Assembly (NCBI GenBank): GCA_017642485.1 | Contig: JAGCPC010000052.1 | Span: 1 to 33,060 of the forward strand | DNA from: Prevotella sp. | Lineage (GTDB): Bacteria > Bacteroidota > Bacteroidia > Bacteroidales > Bacteroidaceae | Length of the DNA stretch: 33,060 bases | Direction: 5' to 3' | Translations under genes and position numbers: made by a program | The notes under the pieces: generated by a model | Seen by the model: the letters and a program-made list of their open reading frames with translations, nothing else | What the model was told of the DNA's origin: nothing | Database searches by the model: none | Part shown: one piece after another, positions 15,339-24,130 of the stretch | Position numbering within the stretch: position 1 is the first letter of the stretch | Layout: every line of letters begins with the position of its first letter

Positions 15339-18300
15339 ATAATCATGCTGAATGTCAGCAATCTTTTCATGTAATTTAGCCATCTGCTCTTCCTGCAGCA
15401 CACGTTTGTATTCTATTGGTACCACCTGAATGAAGTCCTCGGCATATTTGTGCCAATCGTCGAGCATGCGACCAGCCAGCGCACTGTCAGTATGCAGATA
15501 GTGTTGGCGAATCAGTTCGAGCAGCTCCTTGCGTGATGCAGAATCCTCCACCAGGTTCAGTTCCACCATCTCCATATTGCAGAAATAGTCAAATGAATGG
15601 TCAGGATCATATACGTATGCCACACCACCTGACATGCCTGCAGCAAAGTTTCTGCCCGTCTTGCCGAGCACCACCACTCTGCCGCCAGTCATATACTCAC
15701 AGCAGTGGTCGCCAGCACCCTCTACTACGGCTATGGCACCGCTGTTGCGCACAGCGAAACGCTCGCCTACCCTACCGTTGACGTAGAGTTCGCCACTGGT
15801 GGCTCCGTAGAGTCCTGTGTTGCCAGCAATGATATTATCCTCAGCCTTGAAGTCGGCATCGATATGGGCTGGAGGCAGTATGCTTATCTTGCCGCCACTG
15901 AGACCCTTGCCGAAATAGTCGTTACACTCACCCTCGAGTTTCAGACTGACTCCGCTGACAGCGAAAGCTCCGAAACTCTGTCCTGCAGCACCCTTAAACC
16001 TTATCTTTATAGTGTCGGCAGGCAAGCCATGCTCTCCGTATTTCTTGGCTATCACGCCAGAGAGCATGGTGGAAACGGCACGGTCGGTATTCTTGATGGA
16101 ATAGCTGAGTGTAACCTCCTCCTGGCTGTTGATAGCCTGCTGGGCATCACGTATTATCTCCTCGTCCTTTATGCCGCTGACCTTAGTGAACTCCTCACGG
16201 CTCCAGTAAAGTGGATTAGCGCTCTCTGGCTTGTGAAGCAGGCGAGAAAAATCAAGAGTTGAGGGGAGGGTCGTTATCAGTTCAGTATGTCCAATGATAT
16301 CCTTCAGCCTGCGCACACCGATAGCGCTGAGGTATTCGCGCACCTGCTGGGCAAGGAAGGTGAAGAAGTTCACCACATATTCAGCCTTACCCTCGAAATG
16401 CTTACGCAGTTCAGGATTCTGTGTTGCCACACCCATAGGACAGGTGTTGGTGTTACACTTTCTCATCATCACGCAACCCAAGACTATCAGCGGCAATGTG
16501 CCGAAAGAGAACTCGTCAGCACCCAGCATAGCCATGATTATCACGTCCTTGGCGGTCTTCAGCTGTCCGTCGGTCTGCAGGCGCACATTATGGCGCAAGC
16601 CGTTCATCACGAGTGTCTGCTGAGTCTCGGCAAGTCCTATCTCAGGAGAGATACCAGCAAAACGCATACTGCTGGCAGGACTGGCACCTGTTCCACCCTC
16701 TGCACCACTGATTACTATGAGGTCAGCCTTAGCCTTTGCCACACCTGCGGCGATGGTGCCCACACCACTCTCAGCAACCAGTTTCACACTGACAGCAGCA
16801 GTAGGGTTGACGTTCTTCAGGTCGAAGATAAGCTGTGCCAAATCCTCGATGCTGTAGATATCGTGGTGTGGTGGTGGCGAGATGAGCGATATGCCAGGTA
16901 TGGCGTTACGCGTCTTGGCGATTATCTCGTTCACCTTGAACCCAGGCAACTGTCCACCCTCGCCCGGCTTAGCACCCTGAGCCACCTTTATCTGCAGTTC
17001 CTCAGCGTTCACAAGATATTCTGTCGTCACGCCAAAGCGTCCGCTGGCTATCTGTTTGGTCTTACTGCTCAGACTCACGCCGTCCACCTCAGTATGGTAG
17101 CGGGCATTATCCTCACCACCCTCACCAGTGTTGCTGCGAGTGCCTAATTTGTTCATGGCAAGAGCCAATGCCTCGTGAGCCTCCTTGCTCAGCGCACCGA
17201 ATGACATAGCGCCAGTAACGAAATGCTTCACGATACTCTCCACTGGCTCCACCTCGTCGAGAGGCACTGGCTGTGCTGCCTTCTTGAAGTCAAAGAAATC
17301 GCGAATGAAGATAGGCTTCTCCTTGCAGTCAACAAGCGCAGCCCACTCCTTGAACTTCTTATAACTGCCCAGACGAGTGGCAAGTTGCAGCGTGGCAATA
17401 GTGTCAGGATTCCACGCGTGCTCTATGCCGTCTTTGCGCCAAGAGAAGAGGCCGTTGTCTTTTAACGGGAACGGGACCGTTAACGGGAACTGGGACTGGC
17501 TCATTGCAGCATTATGCAGGCGAACTGCATCCCTGGCTATCTCCTTGAGTCCTATGCCACCGATGGTGCTCACCTCAGTGCCGAAATACTGGCGCAGAAG
17601 GTCTTCGCTCAGTCCGATGCTCTCGAAAATCTTGGCACCACGATAAGAACGGATGGTTGAGATGCCCATCTTAGACATTATCTTCTTCAGTCCTTTATCT
17701 ACCGCCTTGATATAGTGGCTCTCGGCAGTGGCATAATCCTCTTGTATGCGATGGGTCTTGACGAGGTTGTCGAGCACAGCAAAAGTCATGTAAGGACACA
17801 GGGCACTGGCTCCGTAACCCAACAGCAGGGCTGCATGCATCACCTCACGTATCTCGCCGCTCTCAACTATGAGGGCTGTCTGCACACGCTTCTGCACACT
17901 GATAAGATGATGGTGTACAGCACTCACGGCAAGCAGTGAAGGGATGACGGCATGAGCGTCGTCAATGTCACGATCACTCAGTATGATATAGTTAACACCC
18001 TCGTCCACTGATTTCTCTGCCTCGGCACAGAGGTCGGCAAGTGCCTGACGCAATGCCTCCTCACCTCCGTCGGCACTGAAGGTGGTGTGCAACTTACGGG
18101 TCTTGAAGCCCTTATAGCGTATGTTGCAGAGTATGTCGAGCTGGGTGTTGGTGAGCACTGGCTGTGGCAGTCGCACCATCTTGCAGTTGCTGGCATCAGG
18201 CGTCAGTATGCCGTAGCCCACGGCACCTATGTATTCCGTCAAACTCATCACCAGTTCCTCACGTATAGGGTCGATGGCTGGGTTGGTGACCTGTGCAAAC

Positions 18301-19832
18301 TGCTGACGGAAGTAGTTGAAGAATACCTGTGGACGGTCGCTGATAACAGCAAGCGGAGTATCGTTACCCATAGCAGCCACAGGCTCCTGTCCTGCCATAG
18401 CCATTGGTATGATGGTGCGGTCTATATCCTCCTGTCCGAAACCGAATTGCACCAGTTTCTCCTCGTAGTTCTCTATGGTATTCTCCACATGGCGACCACT
18501 CTTCAACTTCTCCAACTGTATGCGGTTGGTGCTCAGCCACTCAGCGTATGGGTGTGCCTTGGCGAGCTGTTCTTTTATCTCGCCGTCATAATATATCCTG
18601 CCCTCCTGAGTGTCTATGAGCAGTATTTTGCCTGGTTGCAGCCTGCCCTTGCTCACCACGTCGGCGGGGTCTATATCCATCACTCCCACCTCTGATGCCA
18701 CCACCATCATACCCTGTCGGGTAATGGTGTAACGGCTCGGACGTAGTCCGTTTCTGTCCAGCATGCCGCCAGCATACCTGCCGTCGCTGAATAGCAGGGC
18801 TGCAGGACCGTCCCATGGCTCCATCAGTATGGAGTGGTATTCATAGAAAGCCTTCAGTTCGCTACTAATGGGGTTCTTGTCGTTGAAACTCTCAGGCACC
18901 AGTATAGCCATAGCCTGTGGCAGTGAGAGTCCGCTCATTACGAGAAACTCAAACACGTTATCCATACTTGCCGAGTCTGACATGCCCTCCTGCACTACGG
19001 GGCGCAGATCTGTTATATCACCCAGGGCTCCGCTGTTGAGCACGCTCTCACGCGCTTTCATCCATCCGCGGTTGCCACGTATGGTGTTTATCTCGCCATT
19101 GTGAGCCAGCAGTCGGAATGGCTGTGCCAGTTTCCACTTTGGGAATGTGTTGGTCGAGAATCTTGAGTGCACCAGTGCCATTCCGCTGGTGAAATACGGA
19201 CTTGACAGGTCGGGGAAGAATCTCCTCAGCTGTCCGCTCGTCAGCATACCTTTATATATTATGGCACGACTTGACAGCGAACAGATATAGAAATCCTCGT
19301 CGCTGATGCGGTTCTCCGTCCTCTTCCTTATTTTATATAAGGTACGCTCGAGGAGGATTGTATCCATTTCGCCTTTGCCAGTTATGAATACCTGTATTAT
19401 AGCAGGCTCCACCTCATGAGCTCCCTTACCAGGCACACTGTCATCGGTAGGTACCGTGCGCAGGTGCATCAACTGCAGTCCCTCACGTTCTGTTTCTTCT
19501 TTCATAACGGCAAGTATCTTTTGCTGCCTCTTCTCGTCTCGTGGCATGAATACTATGCCGGTGCCGTACTGTCCCTTCTCTGGCACAGGAATGCCCTGCA
19601 GCAGAATGAACTCATGAGGTATCTGCACCATTATGCCTGCACCGTCACCCGTTCCGTCACGCGTCTCGGCTCCTCGGTGCTCCATGTTTTCCAATACTTT
19701 CAGGGCGTTGTCCACCAGTTCATGGCTTTTTGCCCCATGAATGTTTACCACCATACCCACTCCACAAGCGTCATGCTCGTAGGCGGTACTGTATAATCCC
19801 TTCTGGGTGGTTGTTACATTGCTTTTTGTCAT
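15336..19832 (-). CDS. gltB: Glutamate synthase large subunit
   Basis: Transfers the amide of glutamine to 2-oxoglutarate, giving two glutamates; completes the GS-GOGAT cycle with GlnN. The 1498-residue protein carries a class II glutamine amidotransferase domain with the nucleophile in EHDACGVGMVV (about residue 22; the N-terminal propeptide would be cleaved), a central domain, the FMN domain with SFGALSKEAHEAL and GEGGQLPG motifs, the 3Fe-4S cysteines in CVMMRKCNTNTCPMGV, and the C-terminal glycine-rich beta-helix (GxxGxxGG pattern). First gene of the minus-strand nitrogen operon, divergent from glnK. A repetitive GGGAAC-rich block encodes residues about 777-790 in the linker between the central and FMN domains. 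Confidence 0.97.
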   Translation of the reverse strand: MTKSNVTTTQKGLYSTAYEHDACGVGMVVNIHGAKSHELVDNALKVLENMEHRGAETRDGTGDGAGIMVQIPHEFILLQGIPVPEKGQYGTGIVFMPRDEKRQQKILAVMKEETEREGLQLMHLRTVPTDDSVPGKGAHEVEPAIIQVFITGKGEMDTILLERTLYKIRKRTENRISDEDFYICSLSSRAIIYKGMLTSGQLRRFFPDLSSPYFTSGMALVHSRFSTNTFPKWKLAQPFRLLAHNGEINTIRGNRGWMKARESVLNSGALGDITDLRPVVQEGMSDSASMDNVFEFLVMSGLSLPQAMAILVPESFNDKNPISSELKAFYEYHSILMEPWDGPAALLFSDGRYAGGMLDRNGLRPSRYTITRQGMMVVASEVGVMDIDPADVVSKGRLQPGKILLIDTQEGRIYYDGEIKEQLAKAHPYAEWLSTNRIQLEKLKSGRHVENTIENYEEKLVQFGFGQEDIDRTIIPMAMAGQEPVAAMGNDTPLAVISDRPQVFFNYFRQQFAQVTNPAIDPIREELVMSLTEYIGAVGYGILTPDASNCKMVRLPQPVLTNTQLDILCNIRYKGFKTRKLHTTFSADGGEEALRQALADLCAEAEKSVDEGVNYIILSDRDIDDAHAVIPSLLAVSAVHHHLISVQKRVQTALIVESGEIREVMHAALLLGYGASALCPYMTFAVLDNLVKTHRIQEDYATAESHYIKAVDKGLKKIMSKMGISTIRSYRGAKIFESIGLSEDLLRQYFGTEVSTIGGIGLKEIARDAVRLHNAAMSQSQFPLTVPFPLKDNGLFSWRKDGIEHAWNPDTIATLQLATRLGSYKKFKEWAALVDCKEKPIFIRDFFDFKKAAQPVPLDEVEPVESIVKHFVTGAMSFGALSKEAHEALALAMNKLGTRSNTGEGGEDNARYHTEVDGVSLSSKTKQIASGRFGVTTEYLVNAEELQIKVAQGAKPGEGGQLPGFKVNEIIAKTRNAIPGISLISPPPHHDIYSIEDLAQLIFDLKNVNPTAAVSVKLVAESGVGTIAAGVAKAKADLIVISGAEGGTGASPASSMRFAGISPEIGLAETQQTLVMNGLRHNVRLQTDGQLKTAKDVIIMAMLGADEFSFGTLPLIVLGCVMMRKCNTNTCPMGVATQNPELRKHFEGKAEYVVNFFTFLAQQVREYLSAIGVRRLKDIIGHTELITTLPSTLDFSRLLHKPESANPLYWSREEFTKVSGIKDEEIIRDAQQAINSQEEVTLSYSIKNTDRAVSTMLSGVIAKKYGEHGLPADTIKIRFKGAAGQSFGAFAVSGVSLKLEGECNDYFGKGLSGGKISILPPAHIDADFKAEDNIIAGNTGLYGATSGELYVNGRVGERFAVRNSGAIAVVEGAGDHCCEYMTGGRVVVLGKTGRNFAAGMSGGVAYVYDPDHSFDYFCNMEMVELNLVEDSASRKELLELIRQHYLHTDSALAGRMLDDWHKYAEDFIQVVPIEYKRVLQEEQMAKLHEKIADIQHDY
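17461..17500. repeat. Degenerate GGGAAC/GGGACC repeat in frame in gltB
   Basis: The stretch TTTAACGGGAACGGGACCG followed by TTAACGGGAACTGGGACTGG is a duplicated, partly palindromic block with AACGGGAAC twice. It encodes SQSQFPLTVPFPL in a linker region and reads like an insertion relative to the domain edges. Confidence 0.6.
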
Positions 19833-19873
19833 ATTATCCTTAATTAAATCTTCTTTTTGTCTTATTTCGGGTG

Positions 19874-19904
19874 CAAAGTTATAACATTTTGATTAAATAT
19901 ACAA
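19874..19904 (-). promoter_or_regulatory. Bacteroidota-type promoter for gltB operon
   Basis: On the minus strand TAACTTTG (plus-strand 19874-19881) is a perfect -7 box, with a TTG (19902-19904) 20 bp upstream as a weak -33 element. The transcript would start near 19867, about 35 nt before the gltB ATG. Confidence 0.6.
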
Positions 19905-20069
19905 CTTTTTTCTTTCCTTTTTCATCTTAGAATTTGCCCAAAATGACACTTTGAAAGAAAATTGTCGATTTTGGTTACAATATGTAAAGAATATGGTAGT
20001 ATATAATAGAAACATTTTACACTTTGACACTTAAACTTATTTTTAATAATCAAATTGGTGATTTTATAG
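19905..20069. promoter_or_regulatory. Divergent gltB-glnK control region with candidate operator
   Basis: This AT-rich region separates the gltB and glnK promoters and holds no gene. The imperfect palindrome AATCAAATTGGTGATT (20048-20063; arms AATCA and TGATT) ends six bases before the glnK -33 box, a place for an activator. The 9-mer ACACTTTGA occurs twice (19946-19954 and 20019-20027). No regulator gene is in the window and I cannot name the factor. Confidence 0.3.
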
Positions 20070-20099
20070 TTGTTTTTATTTCAAAATGTTGTAACTTTG
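20070..20099 (+). promoter_or_regulatory. Bacteroidota-type promoter for glnK-amt operon
   Basis: TTG at 20070-20072 and the perfect -7 box TAACTTTG at 20092-20099 are separated by 19 bp. The predicted start near 20106 leaves an untranslated leader of about 80 nt before glnK. Confidence 0.65.
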
Positions 20100-20188
20100 C
20101 AACCGAAAGCTTTCATAAATACAACTGGACGCAGTTTAGAAAGTTATGTTTCACTATATATATTAATAAGGTAAAAAGACTGTAAAGT

Positions 20189-20536
20189 ATGAAAAAGATT
20201 GAAGCAATTATCAGGAAGACCAAGTTCGAAGAGGTAAAGGAAGCTTTGCTCAGTTCGGACATCGACTGGTTTGAATACCACGACGTGCATGGCATAGGTC
20301 AGAGTCGTCAGGAGAGAATATACCGTGGTGTACAGTACTCCACTGATGTTATTGAGCGTGTAGCCATCACTATAGTGTGTCGTGAGCAGTTTGTAGAGCC
20401 TACGATCAAGGTGATTATGGATGTTGCACACACAGGCAAGGTGGGTGACGGACGAATATTCCTCAGTGACATAATCGACTGTTACTCCATCCGTACGGGC
20501 GACCACGGTGATACGGTTCTTGCTGACAAGAAGTAG
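20189..20536 (+). CDS. glnK: P-II family nitrogen regulatory protein (GlnK/GlnB type)
   Basis: Small trimeric signal protein that reads ATP/ADP and 2-oxoglutarate and blocks or frees ammonium transporters. The 115-residue sequence starts MKKIEAIIRKTKFEEVKEAL, has the T-loop with IYRGVQYSTD (Tyr50 corresponds to the uridylylated Tyr51 of E. coli GlnB), and the B-loop TGKVGDGRIF. The C-loop region IRTGDHGDT is present. The T-loop is shorter by one residue than in E. coli GlnB. Location directly before an amt gene is the classic glnK-amtB pairing. It is the only P-II gene here, yet two Amt proteins are encoded. No uridylyltransferase gene is in view. Confidence 0.95.
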   Translation: MKKIEAIIRKTKFEEVKEALLSSDIDWFEYHDVHGIGQSRQERIYRGVQYSTDVIERVAITIVCREQFVEPTIKVIMDVAHTGKVGDGRIFLSDIIDCYSIRTGDHGDTVLADKK

Positions 20537-20540
20537 AATG

Positions 20541-20554
20541 TAAAGTATAAAGTA
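20541..20554. repeat. Short TAAAGTA heptamer pair, glnK to amt1
   Basis: Two exact TAAAGTA units, extended by a TAAGAAAG variant, in the 30-bp gap. The purine-rich AAAGGA just after it may serve as ribosome-binding site for amt1. Confidence 0.6.
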
Positions 20555-20566
20555 TAAGAAAGGATA

Positions 20567-21829
20567 ATGATTATGACAGATATTTCAATGTTCGCTACCC
20601 CTCTTGCCGCGATGGTGGAGGAAGCAAAGGATTATGTAAATGGTTTGGACACCATGTGGGTGTGTCTCGGTGCTATGCTCGTATTCTGGATGCAGCCTGG
20701 CTTTGCACTCGTTGAGGCTGGCTTGACGCAGTCAAAGAACACTGCCAACATACTGATGAAGAACTTCGTAGATTTCATGTTCGGCACAGTGCTCTTCTGG
20801 ATTCTCGGTTTCTCTATCATGTATGGTGCAGGCAGCGAACTGATAGGATGGGAAGGTTTTGGCTTTATAGGTTCCGACTCTAACGTGCCAGCTGAGTGTA
20901 CGTTTATCTTCCAGACCGTGTTCTGTGCTACAGCAGCAACCATCGTGTCAGGTGCTATGGCAGAGCGTACGAAGTTCTCTATGTATGTCATCTTCTCAGT
21001 TCTTATCTCTGCCTTCATATACCCCATAGAGGGTCACTGGTCATGGGGAGGCGGATGGCTCGCTGAGATGGGCTTCCACGATTTCGCAGGTTCTACTGTC
21101 GTTCACCTCTGTGGTGGTGCTATGGCTCTTGCTGGTGCTATGGTTCTCGGACCTCGTGTAGGTAAATATGCTAAGGACGGCAAGTCACGTGCTATACCTG
21201 GTCACAACCTTGTTCTCTGTGCCTTAGGTGTATTCTGCCTCTGGGTAGGATGGTTTGGCTTCAACCCATGTTCTACAGTAGCAGCAACAGGTTATGCTAA
21301 TGCGGTAAGTATGGCGCACGTATTTGTCACCACCAACATGGCAGCTGCCACTGGCGGTATAGCAGCAATGCTTTACACATGGATTGTTGACGGAAAGCCT
21401 TCTCTCTCAATGGTGTGCAACGGCGTGCTGGCAGGCTTGGTAGGCATCACTGCTGGTTGCGATTGTGTGGGCATTGGTGCAGCAGCATTCATAGGTGCAG
21501 TCGTGAGCGTGGTAATGTGTCTCTCTGTTGCCTTTATTGATAAGGTGTGCAAGATTGACGACCCTGTAGGTGCCGTTTCTGTTCATGGTGTGGGAGGTAT
21601 CCTCGGTACCATACTCACTGGTGTATTTGTTGACCCATCTATCGACGGCGTTACGGACTGCACAATACTGACCCAGACGATAGGTGCTCTCTCTGTAGGA
21701 GTGTTCGCTTTCGTGGCAGGTTACGCTATCTTCTATACCATCGACAAGATCCACGGTCTGCGTTGCGACAGGATTATAGAGGAAGAGGGTCTCGACATCT
21801 ACGAGCATGGTGAGGCTGCGTATAACTAA
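20567..21829 (+). CDS. amt: Ammonium transporter (Amt), first copy
   Basis: Inner-membrane trimeric ammonium channel of about 11 helices. The 420-residue protein has the Amt signature region (DFAGSTVVHLCGGAMALAGA, with the first pore histidine in VVHL), GFNPCS, NMAAATGGIAAML and the second pore histidine in VSVHGVGGILGTILTGVF. It follows glnK by 30 bp, so GlnK most likely gates this copy. A purine-rich AAAGGA lies a few bases before the first ATG; a second in-frame ATG two codons on is also possible. No separate signal peptide is obvious, although the N-terminus is periplasmic in most Amt proteins. Confidence 0.96.
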   Translation: MIMTDISMFATPLAAMVEEAKDYVNGLDTMWVCLGAMLVFWMQPGFALVEAGLTQSKNTANILMKNFVDFMFGTVLFWILGFSIMYGAGSELIGWEGFGFIGSDSNVPAECTFIFQTVFCATAATIVSGAMAERTKFSMYVIFSVLISAFIYPIEGHWSWGGGWLAEMGFHDFAGSTVVHLCGGAMALAGAMVLGPRVGKYAKDGKSRAIPGHNLVLCALGVFCLWVGWFGFNPCSTVAATGYANAVSMAHVFVTTNMAAATGGIAAMLYTWIVDGKPSLSMVCNGVLAGLVGITAGCDCVGIGAAAFIGAVVSVVMCLSVAFIDKVCKIDDPVGAVSVHGVGGILGTILTGVFVDPSIDGVTDCTILTQTIGALSVGVFAFVAGYAIFYTIDKIHGLRCDRIIEEEGLDIYEHGEAAYN

Positions 21830-21834
21830 TTTCA

Positions 21835-21869
21835 GTTTAAAGTTTAAAGTTTAAGGTTTAAAGATTAAA
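21835..21869. repeat. Heptamer array GTTTAAA x5, amt1 to TorF-like gene
   Basis: GTTTAAA, GTTTAAA, GTTTAAG, GTTTAAA, GATTAAA in perfect register fill most of the gap. An AAAGGA then precedes the next ATG. Confidence 0.88.
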
Positions 21870-21886
21870 GTAGAAAGGAAAAGATT

Positions 21887-22594
21887 ATGAAAAAGTATAA
21901 GTTTACGGCACTTGCCCTCATAGCTATGATGGGAACGAGTGCTATGGCGCAGGAGAAAGTAGAGGCAACGATAAGTGCCGACGTGGTGTCAAACTATATC
22001 TGGCGTGGCCAGAAGCTTGGCGAGGTGGGCATCCAACCCACACTGGGCGTAGCCTATAAGGGACTTTCACTTACGGCTTGGGGCAACTACGGACTGTCTA
22101 ACCCTGATGATACCAAGGAGTTTGACCTAACCATCTCTTACGCCACTGGTGGCTTCAATGTGGGTATCACCGACTACTTCTTCACCGACAAGGAAGATCA
22201 GGTAAAATATTTTATGTATGAAGCCCACAAGACGGCACATATATGGGAAGCGTTCGTAGGCTACGACTTCGGATTTCTCTCTGCCAGTTGGTACACTAAC
22301 TTTGCTGGCAACGACGGTATTAACAAGAGTGGCGATAGAGCCTATAGTAGTTACTTCGAACTGAACGCGCCATTCCAATTTGCCACATGCCAGTGGAAGG
22401 CTACGGCTGGTCTCGTACCTTATGCCACTGATTTTTATGGCACCACGGGCTTTGCCGTCACCAACGTCTCTGTGCGAGCTACTAAAGATATAAAGGTTAC
22501 GGACACTTTCAGCATTCCTATATTCGGACAGGTGACTGCTAACCCCTGTTCACAAAAGGCTTACCTGGTTCTTGGCTTTACATTGCAGCCATAA
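21887..22594 (+). CDS. TorF-like outer-membrane beta-barrel protein
   Basis: A 235-residue exported protein. The signal peptide ends at AMA-Q (about residue 21). The mature part alternates short polar and hydrophobic strands; ISADVVSNYIWRGQKLG near the N-terminus and GLSLTAWGNYGLSN are typical of the TorF family of putative porins, and the last residues (LVLGFTLQP) can form a closing strand. It lies between two ammonium transporters and ends at a strong terminator, so it is likely co-expressed with glnK-amt. A role as an outer-membrane route for ammonium or another small nitrogen compound is my inference; the family has no settled substrate that I know of. Confidence 0.78.
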   Translation: MKKYKFTALALIAMMGTSAMAQEKVEATISADVVSNYIWRGQKLGEVGIQPTLGVAYKGLSLTAWGNYGLSNPDDTKEFDLTISYATGGFNVGITDYFFTDKEDQVKYFMYEAHKTAHIWEAFVGYDFGFLSASWYTNFAGNDGINKSGDRAYSSYFELNAPFQFATCQWKATAGLVPYATDFYGTTGFAVTNVSVRATKDIKVTDTFSIPIFGQVTANPCSQKAYLVLGFTLQP

Positions 22595-22616
22595 ATCTTC
22601 TATCCAGGTATTCCTA

Positions 22617-22657
22617 CTCTCCCCTCCTTCTTCAGACAAAGGAGGTGGAGAGTTTTT
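22617..22657 (+). terminator. Rho-independent terminator after the TorF-like gene
   Basis: CTCTCCCCTCCTT (22617-22629) pairs with AAAGGAGGTGGAGAG (22638-22652) and is followed by five T residues (22653-22657). It closes the glnK-amt-torF unit. No good TAnnTTTG promoter was found between it and amt2, so amt2 and later genes may depend on read-through or a non-consensus promoter. Confidence 0.9.
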
Positions 22658-22670
22658 CTGAAAAGGCAAG

Positions 22671-22698
22671 GGTATAAGGTTTTATGCAGACTACAAAC
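22671..22698 (+). pseudogene. Possible fossil of the pyrG 5' end upstream of amt2
   Basis: The segment GTATAAGGTTTTATGCAGAC and the next bases (TACAAAC) resembles the pyrG leader and start at 24118-24145, where GTATAAGGTTTATGCAGACT leads into AAATAC. One extra T and a few changes separate them. The shared ATGCAGACTA includes the pyrG start codon and next two codons. It may mark the former position of pyrG before amt2 was placed between, but could be chance plus shared heptamer sequence. Confidence 0.35.
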
Positions 22699-22719
22699 TT
22701 TTAACAACTTGATAATGAG

Positions 22720-24111
22720 ATGAAAATTAAAAAACGTTGGATAATTCTCATGACAGCAATGACGCTGATAGCCATTGCGGGTTTGTTTGTGGGAGAGCCT
22801 TCATTTGAATGCGACTGGTCAGTGATATCAGCAGCCGACGTGGCATGGCTCATTACGGCAACGATTTTTGTGCTGATGATGACCCCTGGTCTTTCGTTTT
22901 TCTATGGTGGCATGGTAGGAGCAAAGAATGTGATATCTACTATGCTACAGTCGTTTATTGCCATGGGACTGATATCCGTCCTGTGGGTGGTGGTAGGTTT
23001 CTCGCTGTGTTTTGGTGATGACATGGGCGGTGGCATTATAGGCAATCCGCTCACGTTCCTGATGTTCAGCGGCGTGGGTGCCGACACTTATACCACCCCT
23101 ATGGGCAATGTGCTGGGTGGTGCCACGATACCCTTGGCGCTCTTCGCTTTGTTTCAGATGAAGTTTGCCATCATCACCCCGTCGCTTATCACTGGCTCAT
23201 TCGCAGAGCGTGTAAGGTTTTCGGCTTACATGTTCTTCATGATATTCTTCTTCTTTGTAATTTACTGTCCGCTGGCTCATATGACTTGGCATCCCGAAGG
23301 CCTCTTCTGTCGCTGGGGCGTGATAGACTTTGCCGGCGGTATAGTGGTTCACGCATCAAGTGGCGTGGCAGCATTGGCTGGTGCCATATACCTCGGTAGG
23401 CGTAAGGCTGACACTCGTAAGAGCGAACCTGCCAACGTGCCTTTTGTGCTTCTCGGTGCAGCCTTGCTGTGGCTGGGGTGGTTTGGCTTCAATGCGGGTT
23501 CTTCTCTGCATGCCGACGGTCAGGCTGTCAAGGCATTCCTCAACACCAACACAGCAGCAGCGACAGCCATGATGACATGGATTTTCTTCGACTGTCTGCG
23601 TGGGCGCAAACCATCAGCCATGGGTGCTGCAGTGGGATGCGTAGTAGGTCTGGTTGCTATCACACCGTCAGCTGGTTACGTCACTGTGGGTCAGAGTATT
23701 TTTATTGCATTTGTAATAACGCTCATTTGTAACATCGCCGTCTATTGGCGCTCTCGCACAAGCATCGACGATGCCCTCGACGTGTTCCCCACTCACGGTA
23801 CTGGCGGTATCTTTGGTACGGTGCTAACGGGTATCTTCATACAGGAGGGGCTGATAGCAGGCACATGGGAAGGCTTCGTCATATTCCTCTACCACCTGCT
23901 CGCCATCGTCATAGTTTTCGTCTATACCTTTGGCATGAGCTGGCTGGGCTATATGCTGATCGACCACCTCATTCCTATGCGCGTGTCACAGTATAGCGAG
24001 AAGGTGGGACTGGACTTCTCACAGCACGATGAGCACTACGGACTGGCTCACATTGGAGAACGCGAGATAGCTGAATACGAGGAACATATCAGGGAAAAGT
24101 ATAATGTGTAA
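22720..24111 (+). CDS. amt: Ammonium transporter (Amt), second copy
   Basis: A 463-residue Amt, clearly divergent from the first copy. It has the N-terminal FVLMMTPGLSFFYGGMV block, DFAGGIVVHASSGVAALAGA with the first pore histidine, GFNAGSSLHADG, NTNTAAATAMMTW and FPTHGTGGIFGTVLTGIF with the second pore histidine. The start region carries a basic segment and a hydrophobic helix (residues 7-24) that could be a signal peptide or extra helix. The C-terminal tail of about 45 residues is long, charged and ends EEHIREKYNV. It is 125 bp after the terminator and 19 bp before pyrG. A different affinity or regulation from amt1 is likely but not shown. Confidence 0.95.
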   Translation: MKIKKRWIILMTAMTLIAIAGLFVGEPSFECDWSVISAADVAWLITATIFVLMMTPGLSFFYGGMVGAKNVISTMLQSFIAMGLISVLWVVVGFSLCFGDDMGGGIIGNPLTFLMFSGVGADTYTTPMGNVLGGATIPLALFALFQMKFAIITPSLITGSFAERVRFSAYMFFMIFFFFVIYCPLAHMTWHPEGLFCRWGVIDFAGGIVVHASSGVAALAGAIYLGRRKADTRKSEPANVPFVLLGAALLWLGWFGFNAGSSLHADGQAVKAFLNTNTAAATAMMTWIFFDCLRGRKPSAMGAAVGCVVGLVAITPSAGYVTVGQSIFIAFVITLICNIAVYWRSRTSIDDALDVFPTHGTGGIFGTVLTGIFIQEGLIAGTWEGFVIFLYHLLAIVIVFVYTFGMSWLGYMLIDHLIPMRVSQYSEKVGLDFSQHDEHYGLAHIGEREIAEYEEHIREKYNV

Positions 24112-24129
24112 GGTATAAAGTATAAGGTT
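24102..24129. repeat. Heptamer array across the amt2 stop codon
   Basis: TAATGTG, TAAGGTA, TAAAGTA, TAAGGTT in perfect register. The second unit begins with the amt2 stop codon (TAA, 24109-24111). The array ends two bases before the pyrG start. Confidence 0.8.
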
Positions 24130-24130
24130 T

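Noticed and set aside
15705..17147. Long plus-strand open frames (185 and 286 codons) over gltB
   Set aside because: They are antisense shadows of gltB with no start signal or recognisable motif.
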